Positions 25,005-34,748 of a stretch of DNA of 45,048 bases are shown here, piece by piece (position 1 is the first letter of the stretch; each line of letters begins with the position of its first letter). The stretch is from Salaquimonas sp. GTDB taxonomy: Bacteria > Pseudomonadota > Alphaproteobacteria > Rhizobiales > Rhizobiaceae. Below the pieces are notes generated by a model. It was not told where the DNA came from, searched no databases, and worked only from the letters and a program-made list of their open reading frames with translations. The stretch spans positions 1-45,048 of the forward strand of contig JAJDOK010000073.1 in NCBI GenBank assembly GCA_022340185.1. The letters run 5' to 3'. The position numbers and the translations under genes are program-made.

Positions 25005-26558
25005 TCACGACACCGGCGGTGCGCCGCCTGCTTCCGTGTGCCTGGCGATATAGTCGTCGAGTACGCCCTGGCGCTCGGCAGCTACCGGCGGCGGGGTGAA
25101 GCCCTCGACGATCTCGCGCCAGATCGCGGTCGCCCGTTCCGGCGAGGTTTGCGATCCGGCCGCCGTCCAGTTGCCGAAATTCGACCAGTCCGCCACCAGC
25201 GGCTCGTAGAAGGCGGTGCGGTAGCGGCTCATCGTGTGCGCGGCGGAGAAGAAATGCCCGCCCGGCTGCACCTCGGCAATCGCATCGAACCCGATCGCGT
25301 CGTCATCGCCCGGCACCGGCTTGCACAGTTCGGCGACCATCTGCAGCACCTCGATGTCGACGATCATCTTTTCGAGCGACACCGCCAGCCCGCCCTCGAT
25401 CCAGCCGGCCGCGTGGACCAGCATGTTGCAGCCGCCGAGGATCGCGCCCCACATCGCCATCTGCGTCTCGTTGGCGGCCTGCGCATCGACCGCGTTCGAC
25501 GCCGTACCGCCGCCGCCACGCCATGGCAGGCCGATATGGCGCGCCAGCTGCCCTGCCCCCAGCGCGGAAGTGAAATGCTCCGGTGTGCCGAAGGCCGGCG
25601 CGCCCGATTTCATGTCCACCGAGGAAGCGAAACTGCCATAGAGCACCGGCGCGCCCGCGCGGACAATTTGCGCCAGCGTTATCCCCGCCAGCGCCTCGGC
25701 ATGCTGCAGCGTCAGCGCGCCGGCAATGGTGATCGGCGCCATGGCGCCGGCGAGGCAGAATGGCGTGATGATCGATATCTGCCCCCATTCGGCGAAATCG
25801 ATGATGCCCTGCGCCATCGGAATGTCGAGCTGGCGCGGCGAATTGGTGTTGATCACCGTATAAGTGTGCGGCTCGGCCCTGAACGTCTCCTCCGACAGGC
25901 CATAGGCGAGTTGCAGCATTTCGAAGCCTTCGGTCACCTGCGGCGTGCCACGCGCATAGACGAAGGGCAGTTTGTCGGACGTCTCCACCTGCACCTTGGT
26001 CATGGCGTAATGGCGAAGTTCGTTCGCCACGTCCTGCGGTTCGACCGAGGCCGTCATGGTGTGCATCACGTCGAAATGCTGGCTGATCTTCGCGATGGAA
26101 GTAAAATCGGCAAGACTTGCCGGCCGTCTTCCCTCGACACGGTCGGAAACATTCGGTGCACCCGCCCCGGACATGAAGGTGAGCGCACCCTCTTCGTAGA
26201 CGAGGTCGCGTTCGGGCGAAGGCGCACATGCGTGGATGCTTTTCGGCGCGCTTTTCAGCGCGTGGCCCACGATGTCTCGGCCGATGCGCACCATCTGGCT
26301 GTCTTCGTCGACCAGAGCGCCTGCTTCGGTAAAACGCTGGCGCGCCTCAGGCAGCAGCACCTTGATGCCAAGTTCCTCCAGCACCTTGAGCGCCGTGTCG
26401 TGGATCGCCGCGATTCGGTCGTCGCTGAAAACGGCCTGCGGGCGAAACGGATTGGTAAGCCGGCGATAATCCGTCACCCGCTTTTGGCCGACCCCTTCCC
26501 TGCCGCGCCTGCTACGCCTTCGCCCGCCCGGTTCTTCGCCCATCGCCATGCTCCGCAT
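25005..26558 (-). CDS. MttB-family trimethylamine methyltransferase-like protein (non-pyrrolysine)
   Basis: A 517-residue TIM-barrel protein of the MttB superfamily. The frame is continuous with no internal amber codon, so it is of the non-pyrrolysine type. Characterised members of that type demethylate glycine betaine, proline betaine, carnitine or butyrobetaine onto a corrinoid protein. No corrinoid-binding protein or reductive activase is encoded nearby, so the methyl acceptor is unclear. Recognisable stretches are NPFRPQAVFSDDRIAAIHDT, TFMSGAGAPNVSD and NMLVHAAGWIEGGLAVSLEK. ATG at 26558 has an AGGAAA ribosome-binding site; two further ATGs follow within five codons. It is the first gene of the operon with the ureohydrolase, cyclodeaminase-like and PLP genes. 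Confidence 0.8.
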   Translation of the reverse strand: MRSMAMGEEPGGRRRSRRGREGVGQKRVTDYRRLTNPFRPQAVFSDDRIAAIHDTALKVLEELGIKVLLPEARQRFTEAGALVDEDSQMVRIGRDIVGHALKSAPKSIHACAPSPERDLVYEEGALTFMSGAGAPNVSDRVEGRRPASLADFTSIAKISQHFDVMHTMTASVEPQDVANELRHYAMTKVQVETSDKLPFVYARGTPQVTEGFEMLQLAYGLSEETFRAEPHTYTVINTNSPRQLDIPMAQGIIDFAEWGQISIITPFCLAGAMAPITIAGALTLQHAEALAGITLAQIVRAGAPVLYGSFASSVDMKSGAPAFGTPEHFTSALGAGQLARHIGLPWRGGGGTASNAVDAQAANETQMAMWGAILGGCNMLVHAAGWIEGGLAVSLEKMIVDIEVLQMVAELCKPVPGDDDAIGFDAIAEVQPGGHFFSAAHTMSRYRTAFYEPLVADWSNFGNWTAAGSQTSPERATAIWREIVEGFTPPPVAAERQGVLDDYIARHTEAGGAPPVS

Positions 26559-26684
26559 TCACAGGTTTCCTGACGAACCTATAACGCAAGCAGCGGAGAG
26601 CCGAGACGAAAACGGCAGATGACCGCACAATGGCGCAGCATCGCAGGATGCCGCGCCATCGCAGAATTCGTCCATTTCCGGCCT

Positions 26685-27680
26685 TTATCGCTCGCTGTCC
26701 AGCATTGCCATTTGCGGAGCGGCGTAGCGCTCGCCGGCAGCGGCCCCCTTCGGCACCGCGCTTTCGATATGCTCCAGATCGCTGTCGCTCAATTCCACAT
26801 CGAGTGCATGGAGCGACTCGTCCAGCCGGTCGCGCCGCCTTGCCCCGACAAGCGGGACGATGTCGTTTCCACGCGACAACACCCAGGCAATTGCGATTTG
26901 GGCTGCCGTCACGCCCTTGTCGGCTGCCACGGCCTGCAGCGCCTCGACCAGTACAAGGTTGCGGTCGAGGTTTTCGCCCTGGAAGCGCGGCGAATGAACG
27001 CGAAAGTCCTTTGCCATGTCCTTGTCCTTCGACCAGTGCCCGCTGATCAGCCCGCGCGACAACACGCCATAGGCGGTCATGCCGATCCCGAGTTCGCGCA
27101 GTATCGGGAGTATCCTGTCCTCGACACCGCGCGAAATCAGCGAGTATTCGATCTGTAGATCGGCGATCGGATGTACCGCTGCGGCACGGCGGATGGTCTC
27201 GGGCCCGACTTCCGAAAGCCCGATACGACGGACATAACCGGCATCGACCATCTCCTTGATCGCACCGACGGTATCCTCAATGGGCACGTTCGGGTCGAGC
27301 CGCGCCGGCCGGTAGATGTCGATATGGTCGGTGCCGAGCCGCTTCAGCGTATAGGCTAACGCAGTCTTGACCGCTGCCGGCCGCGCGTCATAGCCAAGCC
27401 AACCGTTATCCGGGCCGCGCAGCGCGCCGAATTTGACACTGATCAGCGCCTTGTCACGCTTGCCGCCTCGCAATGCCTCGCCGATCAGCATCTCGTTGTG
27501 GCCCATGGCGTAGAAATCGCCGGTGTCGAGCAGCGTCACACCGGCTTCCATCGCCGCATGGATGGTGGCGATGCTCTCGCTGCGGTCCGCCGCACCGTAG
27601 AAATCGGGCGACATGCCCATGCAGCCCAGCCCGACCGCCGAAACCTGCGGTCCGGTCTTGCCCAATTGCCTCATTTGCAT
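26685..27680 (-). CDS. Aldo/keto reductase
   Basis: A 331-residue TIM-barrel NADPH oxidoreductase of the AKR superfamily. Asp52 and Tyr57 ([14 protein letters not shown]) and Lys83 (ISVKFG) of the catalytic tetrad are present. The fourth position, usually His in a Y-x-Q-H-R motif, reads YRPARLDP, so Ala126 replaces it. Subfamilies with this change exist, and activity may be altered rather than lost. The C-terminal NADPH-binding segment [20 protein letters not shown] is normal. ATG at 27680 follows GGAGAGACAGG. It is divergent from a LysR regulator across about 105 bases, the usual arrangement for a regulator and its target. Confidence 0.85.
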   Translation of the reverse strand: MQMRQLGKTGPQVSAVGLGCMGMSPDFYGAADRSESIATIHAAMEAGVTLLDTGDFYAMGHNEMLIGEALRGGKRDKALISVKFGALRGPDNGWLGYDARPAAVKTALAYTLKRLGTDHIDIYRPARLDPNVPIEDTVGAIKEMVDAGYVRRIGLSEVGPETIRRAAAVHPIADLQIEYSLISRGVEDRILPILRELGIGMTAYGVLSRGLISGHWSKDKDMAKDFRVHSPRFQGENLDRNLVLVEALQAVAADKGVTAAQIAIAWVLSRGNDIVPLVGARRRDRLDESLHALDVELSDSDLEHIESAVPKGAAAGERYAAPQMAMLDSER

Positions 27681-27785
27681 CCTGTCTCTCCATCATTGGA
27701 TTTGCCGTTCGCTGGACAAGATAGGGACAGGTATTTATTTTGATAACCGAGCTAATCTTGAATAGACTGTTCGGTAGTACAAACA

Positions 27786-28682
27786 ATGAAAAATGTGAGT
27801 CTCGACGCGCTGGATCTCTTCGCTGATGTCGCGAGAACACGCAGTTTCCGCCGCACCGCCGCCACGCGCGGCGTGTCACCGGCAACGGTGAGCCAGACCG
27901 TCAAGGATTTGGAAGCGCGGCTCGGCATGCGGCTCTTGAACCGCACCACACGCAGCGTTGCTCCGACGGAGGCCGGCAGCCGATTGCTGGAAAAACTCGC
28001 ACCCGCGCTTGCCGATGCGCGCATCGCCGTCGATCAGGCATCCGCAGAACCGGGTGTCCCGACAGGCACGCTGCGCATCAACGCGCCGCTGCCCGCCATC
28101 GATCTGGTGCTGGCGCCAATGGTTCCCGGCTTTCTGGCCGCCTATCCTCAGATTCGTCTGGAAATCGTCTCCGAACCCGCGCTGGTCGACATCGTCGCCG
28201 AGGGGTTCGACGCAGGCGTGCGCTGGGACGAGGACCTGCCGCAGGACATGGTCGCGGTGCGACTGGGAGGCGAACAGCGCTACGCCCTCGTCGCCTCGCC
28301 GGCGCTCATCGCCGAATACGGCATGCCGGCCCACCCGCGTGATCTGATGAACATGCCCTGCATCCGACAGACCTATAACGACCGCGCCCACCCCTGGGAG
28401 TTCGAACGCGATGGCGAGGTCCTGTTGCTCGACCCGCCATCCCGGCTTGTCTCCATGCCCGTCGCACTGAAGCACCGCGCCGCAATAGACGGCGTCGGGT
28501 TCTGGGCGACCTTCGAAGGCTATGTCGCCGACGACATCAAGGCAGGCAGGCTCGTCAGCGTGCTCGAAGACTGGTTTCCGCCCTTCCCGGGACCGTATCT
28601 CTATTTCCCGGGAAACCGCTTTGTCCCGCCGCCGCTAAGGGCGTTCATCGACTACGTGAAAGCGCGGCGCTCTCACGCGTAA
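27786..28682 (+). CDS. LysR family transcriptional regulator
   Basis: A protein of 298 residues. The N-terminal winged helix reads LDALDLFADVARTRSFRRTA then VSPATVSQTVKDLEARLGMR, followed by LLNRTTRSVAPTEAG and a periplasmic-binding-like effector domain of the CrgA type. It probably controls the divergent aldo/keto reductase; the effector is unknown. Its last codons (…RRSHA-stop) overlap, on the other strand, the stop codon of the decayed xylA 3' end at 28673-28765. This shows that the LysR gene and an older xylA once ended tail to tail. Confidence 0.87.
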   Translation: MKNVSLDALDLFADVARTRSFRRTAATRGVSPATVSQTVKDLEARLGMRLLNRTTRSVAPTEAGSRLLEKLAPALADARIAVDQASAEPGVPTGTLRINAPLPAIDLVLAPMVPGFLAAYPQIRLEIVSEPALVDIVAEGFDAGVRWDEDLPQDMVAVRLGGEQRYALVASPALIAEYGMPAHPRDLMNMPCIRQTYNDRAHPWEFERDGEVLLLDPPSRLVSMPVALKHRAAIDGVGFWATFEGYVADDIKAGRLVSVLEDWFPPFPGPYLYFPGNRFVPPPLRAFIDYVKARRSHA

Positions 28683-28765
28683 TTGTTCACGACCCTATCC
28701 AACACTTCCCGCCGGCCAAGGACCGGCTGCGGTTCGATGTCGCCCTTTCGACACGCGACGATGGC
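28673..28765 (-). pseudogene. Decayed copy of the xylA 3' end
   Basis: On the minus strand this stretch reads GDIEPQPVLGRREVLDRVVN then NYA and TGA stop (28673-28675). The intact xylA ends [20 protein letters not shown] then RYV-stop. The frame is open and the native stop position is kept, so it is the genuine end of a diverged xylA. At the DNA level GACACGCG, GATGTCG and CCGGCTGCGG blocks are shared with 29660-29710. It lies between the LysR gene and the PEP-CTERM gene and is in the same orientation as intact xylA, so the PEP-CTERM gene is bracketed by two xylA ends. Confidence 0.85.
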
Positions 28766-28865
28766 GAATTTTTACAATCCTCCCGTCCGTATCTTTGAAA
28801 CAACACGGGCAAGATGCGCAGAATCATCGGCGCTGCCGGCGCCGAACGGTCGAAAGAGGTTATTC

Positions 28866-29591
28866 ATGCGAAGAATTCTGGCAACAGTTCTGGCGGCTTC
28901 GATGGGCGCCGGGATCATGGCCTGCAACGCCAGCGCGTCCACAGTCATCGTTTCGCCTGTCGACGCAATCGCCTCCACCACGAATGGCATCAACGATCTC
29001 GATATCGGCAACACGATCGATCATTCGGGTCTGACCATCGATTTCATTAATGGCGTCACCGATTTCGACAGCTACATCGCACTCGATCCCTATCACAGCT
29101 CCGCTGCGGCAGGAAATGAATGGTTCAGTAGATCCTATCCAAGCCTGACGTATACGCACCAGACGCTCTGGTTCGATCTGGGCTCGATCATGCAGGTGGA
29201 CCGCCTAGCCTTCTGGAACGAGGAATTCGCCGGGATCAGCGGATTCGAGATGAGCTATTCCACCGACAACGTAACCTTCACGGATATCGGCCATTTCACC
29301 ACGACAAACAATCCGGGCGCTACGGGAACGGCCGGCGCGACCCAGCCCTACTGGTATCTTCCCGACGTGTTGACCTTTTCCCAAGTCGATATGCGCTACT
29401 TCAGTATCTATACGGATACGTGCCCGGCAGCCGGTTCGCTCGGCTACTGGGGTTGCAGTCTTGGCGAAATCGCCGTCGGTGCACAGTCGGCATCGACCGT
29501 TCCGGTGCCTGCCGCCCTGCCGCTGGTTATTTCCGGCATCGGCGCGCTTGGACTTGTCGGCTGGCGCAGGCGCCGTCGACCGGCCGCCTAG
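28866..29591 (+). CDS. Exported PEP-CTERM/VPLPA-type protein, discoidin-like
   Basis: A protein of 241 residues. The N-terminal signal peptide is MRRILATVLAASMGAGIMAC, cut after SAS or possibly a lipobox at IMAC. A single beta-rich domain follows with LWFDLGSIMQVDRLAFWNEE and GFEMSYSTDNVTFTDIGHFT, which resemble F5/8 type C (discoidin) carbohydrate-binding folds. The C-terminus is a sorting tail: VPVPAALP, a hydrophobic helix LVISGIGALGLVGW and RRRRRPAA. Such tails are recognised by exosortases, and the protein is probably delivered to the envelope or exopolysaccharide. AGAGG precedes ATG 28866. It has no operon partner and is flanked by two xylA 3' ends, which indicates insertion at this site. 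Confidence 0.75.
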   Translation: MRRILATVLAASMGAGIMACNASASTVIVSPVDAIASTTNGINDLDIGNTIDHSGLTIDFINGVTDFDSYIALDPYHSSAAAGNEWFSRSYPSLTYTHQTLWFDLGSIMQVDRLAFWNEEFAGISGFEMSYSTDNVTFTDIGHFTTTNNPGATGTAGATQPYWYLPDVLTFSQVDMRYFSIYTDTCPAAGSLGYWGCSLGEIAVGAQSASTVPVPAALPLVISGIGALGLVGWRRRRRPAA

Positions 29592-29615
29592 ACAACTATC
29601 CGATCGCGTCGCAGC

Positions 29616-30938
29616 TCACACGTAGCGATTGACCACGTTCTCCAGCATTTCCTGGCGGCCTGAGGCCGGCTGCGGGTTGATGTCGTCTTTCTCGACACGC
29701 GCAGCGATGGCATCGAGGCTTTCCCCGCCCGACAGCATTTTTTGGGCGATCGGATCGTTCCAGCCAGCGTAGCGCAGTTCGAGCGGCGCCTCCAAGGCAC
29801 TGTCTTTCACCATTCTCGCCGCCGCCTTCAAACCGCGCGCGCAGACATCCATGGCCCCGATATGGGCGGCCAGCAGGTCTTGCGGATCAAGCGACTGGCG
29901 GCGCAGCTTCGCGTCGAAATTGGTGCCGCCGGTGGTAAAGCCGCCGCCAGCCAGAATGTGATAATAGGCTAGCGCGACTTCCGGCACATTGTTGGGGAAC
30001 TGGTCGGTGTCCCAGCCAGACTGGTAGTCGTTGCGGTTCATGTCGATCGAGCCGAAAATGCCGAGCGCCATCGCCAGCGCCAGCTCGTGCTCGAAGGAAT
30101 GGCCGGCAAGGATCGCGTGGCCCTGCTCGATATTGACCTTCACCTCGCCTTCCAGCCCGTGGCGCTTCAAAAAGCCGTAGACGGTCGCCACATCGTAGTC
30201 GTACTGGTGCTTGGTCGGCTCCTGCGGCTTCGGCTCGATCAGGATCGTGCCATTGAAACCTGTTTTGTGCTTGTACTCGACCACAAGATTGAGGAACCGG
30301 CCAAGTTGGGCGTCCTCGCGCTTGATGTCCGTGTTGAGCAGGGTTTCATAGCCCTCTCGCCCGCCCCACAGCACATAGTTCGCGCCGCCAAGCCGATGCG
30401 TGGCGTCGATGCAGCTTTTCACCGTTGCCGCCGCGAAGGCGAAGACGTCCGGATCGGGATTGGTCGCCGCCCCTGACATGTAGCGTCGATTGGAGAACAA
30501 ATTCGCCGTGCCCCACAGCAGCTTGACCCCGGTGTCTTGAATCTTTTTCTCGAAATAGTCGGCGATCTCGTTGAGATTCCTTGTGCTTTCGGCAAAGTCC
30601 TTGCCTTCTGGGCGCACGTCTGCATCATGGAAGCAGAAGAACGGCACGCCGAGCGCCGAAAACATCTCGAAGGCGACATCGGCCTTCAGTTTCGCAGCAT
30701 CCATCGTGTCGCCCATCTGATCGGCGAACCAGGGCCGCTGGAATGTCTGCCCGCCGAAAGGGTCGCCGCCCGGCCAGGTGAAGCTGTGCCAGTAAGCCAC
30801 CGCGAAGCGCAGATGGTCCGCCAGCCGCTTGCCCATCACGATCTCGTCGGGATCATAATGATGAAAGGCAAGCGGATTGTCGCTGTCAGGTCCCTCGAAC
30901 GGGATCTTGGTGATGTCGCCGAAAAAGCCGGTTGTCAT
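29616..30938 (-). CDS. xylA: Xylose isomerase
   Basis: A 440-residue class II xylose isomerase (EC 5.3.1.5) converting D-xylose to D-xylulose in the cytoplasm. Catalytic His104 and Asp107 are in [13 protein letters not shown]. Metal ligands are in [17 protein letters not shown] and [37 protein letters not shown] is the conserved metal-2 loop. Length and motifs are standard. The start at 30938 has an AGGAGG ribosome-binding site overlapping the end of xylB, which stops 11 bases upstream. It is the last gene of xylFHGBA. Its 3' end has a diverged partial duplicate at 28673-28765. Confidence 0.95.
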   Translation of the reverse strand: MTTGFFGDITKIPFEGPDSDNPLAFHHYDPDEIVMGKRLADHLRFAVAYWHSFTWPGGDPFGGQTFQRPWFADQMGDTMDAAKLKADVAFEMFSALGVPFFCFHDADVRPEGKDFAESTRNLNEIADYFEKKIQDTGVKLLWGTANLFSNRRYMSGAATNPDPDVFAFAAATVKSCIDATHRLGGANYVLWGGREGYETLLNTDIKREDAQLGRFLNLVVEYKHKTGFNGTILIEPKPQEPTKHQYDYDVATVYGFLKRHGLEGEVKVNIEQGHAILAGHSFEHELALAMALGIFGSIDMNRNDYQSGWDTDQFPNNVPEVALAYYHILAGGGFTTGGTNFDAKLRRQSLDPQDLLAAHIGAMDVCARGLKAAARMVKDSALEAPLELRYAGWNDPIAQKMLSGGESLDAIAARVEKDDINPQPASGRQEMLENVVNRYV

Positions 30939-30949
30939 GAAATGCCTCC

Positions 30950-32407
30950 TCAGGAATTCATCGATTGTCTTATGGCTGGATAAAGTGCCCGGTAGCGCTG
31001 GTAGGCCGCCTCGAAGGCGGAGCTGAGCGCGGTCCGGGGTTCGATACTCCTGGCAACAGGCGGCGGCGCACAGACGGCCAGCGGGTCGGCGCCCTCCGCT
31101 GCGATCAGGCCCAGTCGCGCCGCGCCGAACGCGGCGCCGAAATCCCCGTCAGCGGGTACGTCGACCGCAATATCGAGTGCGGTTGCAATCGTTTGCAGCC
31201 AATAGGCCGAGTGCGACCCGCCGCCGACAGCGCTGGCCCGCGCAACGCTTGTACCGGCGGCCTTCAACGCTTCCAGGCTGTCGCGGAAAGCGAAGGCCAC
31301 CCCTTCGACCACGGCGCGCGTCAGTTCGGCACGGCCGCTTTCGTGGCCGAGACCGGCAAAGGCGCCGCGGATCGCCGCATCATTGTGCGGCGTGCGCTCG
31401 CCCGAAAGATAGGGAAGGAAGGTGATGCTGCCGGGCGCCTTAACGGTCTCGCCCAGTTCGAACGTCAATTCGGCAGGCGCCGTACCAGTCACCTTCGCCA
31501 GCCAGTTCAGGGAATCCGTCGCCGACAGGATGACGCCCATCTGGTGCCATGCGCCGGGCAATGCGTGACAGAAGGTGTGCACCGCGCTTTCGGGATTCGG
31601 CAGATAGGCGCCATTGGCCGCAAACAGCACGCCCGAGGTGCCGATGGACAAAAAGGCCGAGCCTGGGTGAACGGTACCCATGCCGATGGCGGAGGCGGCA
31701 TTGTCTCCCGCCCCCCCTGCGATAACCACTTCGGCGTCCATGCCCCAGCGCTCGGCGAGTTCCTTTCGCAATGTACCGGAAATCTCGCTGCCCTCGATGA
31801 GATGCGGCATCTGTTCGGGCACCATCCCGCTCTTGCCCAGAAGCGTCGGTGACCATGCCCGTTTCGCAACGTCGAGCCAACTTGTCCCCGCCGAGTCGGA
31901 CATTTCGGAAACATGTTCACCGGTCAGCCAATGCCGCAGATAGTCCTTCGGCAGCAGAACCTTGGCGACTTTCGCGAAAACCATTGGCTCGTTGTTTCGC
32001 ACCCAGACGAGTTTCGGCGCGGTGAAGCCCGCAAAGACGATATTGCCCGAGATCGACCGGAAATCGGGGTCGGCGTCGAGTTCGGCGGCTTCCTTGAAGC
32101 TGCGCACGTCGTTCCACAGGATGCAGGGCCTCAGCACCCGGTCGCCGGAGTCCAGCAGCGTGGCGCCGTGCATCTGGCCGGAAAGACCGATGCCTTTCAC
32201 AGCCGCCAGTTCGCGCGCATGGCTGGCGCCGATCTCTCCGATCGCTGCTTCGGTGGCCGCGATCCAGTCCGCCGGGTCTTGCTCCGACCAGCCTGAATGC
32301 GGCCGCGAAACATCGAGCGCACCCTTACCCTCTGCCACGACGCCCTGGCGTTCGTCGATCAGCAGCGCCTTGACGCCGGACGTGCCCAGATCGATGCCAA
32401 GATACAT
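30950..32407 (-). CDS. xylB: Xylulokinase
   Basis: A 485-residue FGGY-family sugar kinase (EC 2.7.1.17) making D-xylulose 5-phosphate. The N-terminal phosphate loop is [18 protein letters not shown]. The substrate-binding [13 protein letters not shown] and the catalytic-base Asp in [19 protein letters not shown] are present, as is the [14 protein letters not shown] motif typical of xylulokinases. It starts six bases after xylG stops and ends 11 bases before xylA starts. It also receives D-xylulose from lyxose if the isomerase at 41034-41726 is active. Confidence 0.93.
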   Translation of the reverse strand: MYLGIDLGTSGVKALLIDERQGVVAEGKGALDVSRPHSGWSEQDPADWIAATEAAIGEIGASHARELAAVKGIGLSGQMHGATLLDSGDRVLRPCILWNDVRSFKEAAELDADPDFRSISGNIVFAGFTAPKLVWVRNNEPMVFAKVAKVLLPKDYLRHWLTGEHVSEMSDSAGTSWLDVAKRAWSPTLLGKSGMVPEQMPHLIEGSEISGTLRKELAERWGMDAEVVIAGGAGDNAASAIGMGTVHPGSAFLSIGTSGVLFAANGAYLPNPESAVHTFCHALPGAWHQMGVILSATDSLNWLAKVTGTAPAELTFELGETVKAPGSITFLPYLSGERTPHNDAAIRGAFAGLGHESGRAELTRAVVEGVAFAFRDSLEALKAAGTSVARASAVGGGSHSAYWLQTIATALDIAVDVPADGDFGAAFGAARLGLIAAEGADPLAVCAPPPVARSIEPRTALSSAFEAAYQRYRALYPAIRQSMNS

Positions 32408-32413
32408 CAGCGG

Positions 32414-33232
32414 TCAGTCCCGTATCGCACCGGGACCGGGCACCGCATTGGGCGGGCATTTGCCGAGAATGATCATCCCCAGCACCTCGTCCTTGGTCAC
32501 TTCTTTCGTGCTCGCCATGCCCACGACCTGGCCGCTCTTGATCACATAGAGCCGGTCGGCCAGATCGAACACATCGTGGATGTCGTGGCTGATCAGGAAG
32601 ATGCCGATGCCCTCGGCCTTCAACTGCTTGATCAGGTCGGCGACCTGCGCCGTCTCCTGCGGGCCGAGCGCGGCCGTCGGCTCGTCCATGATCAGCACAT
32701 GGGCATTGAAGTGGATGGCGCGGGCGATCGCCACCGACTGGCGCTGGCCGCCCGACAGCGCGATCACCGGTTCCTTGAACCGCACGAAGCGCGGATTGAG
32801 ACGGCCCATCACCTTGCGCGCCTCCGCCTCCATTGCCGCGTCGTCCAGCGTGCCCCAGCGCGTACGCAATTCGCGTCCAAGGAAAAGATTGGAGGCCGCG
32901 TCGACATTGTCGGCAAGCGCCAGCGTCTGGTAGATCGTCTCGATGCCGTAATCCTTGGCGTCGCGCGGATTGTTGATCGGCGCCTCCTCGCCATTGACCC
33001 TGATCGTGCCGCTGTCGCGCCGGATCGCGCCCGACAGCATCTTGATCAGCACCGTCTTGCCGGCGCCGTTATGGCCGAGAATGCCCACCACCTCACCGGG
33101 AAAGAGATTGATGTCGATGCGATCGACGGCATGCAGGCCGCCGAATGACTTGCTCATGCCGGTCATCTCGACCAGCGGCGTCTCACCCTCACGGGTGTTG
33201 TGCGCCGGAGACCCGGCAGCCAACTCGCTCAT
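32414..33232 (-). CDS. xylG: Sugar ABC transporter ATP-binding protein (xylose)
   Basis: A 272-residue ATPase with a single nucleotide-binding domain: Walker [21 protein letters not shown], signature [14 protein letters not shown], Walker [13 protein letters not shown] and switch [14 protein letters not shown]. Classical XylG/RbsA proteins carry two such domains in about 500 residues, so this is the half-length FrcA-like type common in rhizobia, acting as a homodimer. Walker A has Thr-Val after Lys instead of Ser/Thr-Thr. The frame is open far upstream, but ATG 33232 with an AGGAGG ribosome-binding site is the real start, 11 bases after xylH. Confidence 0.9.
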   Translation of the reverse strand: MSELAAGSPAHNTREGETPLVEMTGMSKSFGGLHAVDRIDINLFPGEVVGILGHNGAGKTVLIKMLSGAIRRDSGTIRVNGEEAPINNPRDAKDYGIETIYQTLALADNVDAASNLFLGRELRTRWGTLDDAAMEAEARKVMGRLNPRFVRFKEPVIALSGGQRQSVAIARAIHFNAHVLIMDEPTAALGPQETAQVADLIKQLKAEGIGIFLISHDIHDVFDLADRLYVIKSGQVVGMASTKEVTKDEVLGMIILGKCPPNAVPGPGAIRD

Positions 33233-33243
33233 TGTCGCCTCCT

Positions 33244-34563
33244 CTACTTGCGCCGGCGCCGATAGACCGTGTCGATGAAGACGGCGATCACCAGAACCGA
33301 ACCGACGACGATCTGCTGCACGGCCGAGTCGAAACCGACCAGCACCATGCCGGACTGCAGCGACTGCATGACCAGCGCACCCAGGATCGCGCCGTAGATC
33401 GTGCCCAGCCCGCCACTGAACGAGGTGCCGCCGATCACCGCGGCGGCAATCACGTAAAGCTCGTCCAGCGTGCCGAGCGCATTGGTGGCCGAGTTGAGGC
33501 GCGCGCTGGAAATCACCGCTGACACGCCGCACAGCAAGCCCATCAGCGCGAACACCTTCAGCGTAACCCAGCGCGTGTTGATGCCGGCCAGTTCCGCCGC
33601 TTCCGGATTGCCGCCGATAGCGAAGACGTAGCGCCCGAAACGGGTCCTGGTGGCCAGGAATGTCATGACGATGCCGACACCGATGAGGATCAGCACCGGA
33701 ATGGCAAAGCCAGTCGAGATGAAAACGCCGCTCTCGGGCATCTCCAGCCCGGCGGCTCTGTAATACTGCCTGACGATGCCGCTCGGCCAGGGATAGGCGT
33801 TGACCAGAAGCACGAAGCCGACGATCAGGGCGCAACCGACGGCGCCGACCAATATCTCCGCCCATATCGGCCTGAGCGGGAAGCCGAAACGCTGGCGCTG
33901 GCGTCGGCCCAGGACGATCAGCGCGATGACGCCGGCACAGGCGATCAGACCGATAATCCAGCTTCCGTACGCGCCGATCGAACCATGCGGACCACCGCCC
34001 AGAAGCGCGAAAGTGCTGTCGACCGGCGACACGGTTTCCCCGCGCGCCACCAGATAGGCCGCGCCGCGCCACACAAGCTGTCCGCCGAGCGTGACGATGA
34101 AGGCCGGAACGCGCAGATAGGCGATCACCCAGCCATGCAGGGCGCCGACCAGCGTGCCCAGCACCAGGCCGACGATGATGGTGATGATCCAGATGAACGG
34201 ACTGCCGAGGCCGAGCAGCGGCGGCAGGTACCAGACCTGCGTGACGCCCATGGCCACCGCCGTGAAACCCAGGATCGATCCAACCGAAAGATCGATGTGG
34301 CGCATGACGATGACCAGCACCATGCCCGTCGCCATCACGCCGATCGACGCGGTCTGGACCGACAGATTCCACAAATTGCGCGGGGTGAGAAACGCCCCGT
34401 AACCATTGAAGAAGAGACCGTAGAGATGAAAGCCAACCCAGATCAGCGCCAGCGCACCGATCATGCCAAGCAGGCGGGAATCGATCTCGGTAGCCCTTAG
34501 AAACCGGGTAAAGGCGCCCTCATCACTTGCGGATGGAGCACTCTTGGCGGCGACATCACTCAT
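33244..34563 (-). CDS. xylH: Xylose ABC transporter permease
   Basis: A 439-residue inner-membrane permease of the BPD-transp-2 (XylH/RbsC) family with about ten to twelve hydrophobic helices. The length above 400 residues and the middle insertion ([20 protein letters not shown]) are typical of XylH rather than the shorter RbsC. The conserved cytoplasmic coupling loop [20 protein letters not shown] contacts the ATPase. Its start, ATG 34563, comes 185 bases after xylF stops, and the strong hairpin in that gap probably lowers its expression relative to the binding protein. Confidence 0.92.
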   Translation of the reverse strand: MSDVAAKSAPSASDEGAFTRFLRATEIDSRLLGMIGALALIWVGFHLYGLFFNGYGAFLTPRNLWNLSVQTASIGVMATGMVLVIVMRHIDLSVGSILGFTAVAMGVTQVWYLPPLLGLGSPFIWIITIIVGLVLGTLVGALHGWVIAYLRVPAFIVTLGGQLVWRGAAYLVARGETVSPVDSTFALLGGGPHGSIGAYGSWIIGLIACAGVIALIVLGRRQRQRFGFPLRPIWAEILVGAVGCALIVGFVLLVNAYPWPSGIVRQYYRAAGLEMPESGVFISTGFAIPVLILIGVGIVMTFLATRTRFGRYVFAIGGNPEAAELAGINTRWVTLKVFALMGLLCGVSAVISSARLNSATNALGTLDELYVIAAAVIGGTSFSGGLGTIYGAILGALVMQSLQSGMVLVGFDSAVQQIVVGSVLVIAVFIDTVYRRRRK

Positions 34564-34682
34564 GCTTTTCCCTCCCCTGGCGACAACTCCGTCCTCCTCG
34601 CCTCGCAGAATGCGGAATACAGGCGGTGCATTCTAGGATGACTGCTGTCGCAGAAGGAATGCCTTTGCAGCTTCTTCTTTTA

Positions 34683-34714
34683 AAAGAACCGCGCCGGCGA
34701 TCACTCCGGCGCGG
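34683..34714 (-). terminator. Attenuating hairpin between xylF and xylH
   Basis: The nine-base perfect stem CCGCGCCGG / CCGGCGCGG (34689-34714) with an eight-base loop is followed on the minus strand by TTCTTTTA. It lies about 35 bases past the xylF stop. Such hairpins after binding-protein genes commonly terminate part of the transcripts and stabilise the xylF message. Confidence 0.75.
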
Positions 34715-34748
34715 CTCCTGTTTTCGCCCTGAAGGCGAGTCCCGTGGA

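Noticed and set aside
24789-26573. 594-codon plus-strand frame opposite the ureohydrolase and MttB-like genes
   Set aside because: It is Arg/His-rich with no domain, and antisense to two well-conserved proteins.
33233-34372. Long frame upstream of the xylG start
   Set aside because: It reads through xylH in the wrong frame. The xylG start with AGGAGG at 33232 is clear.
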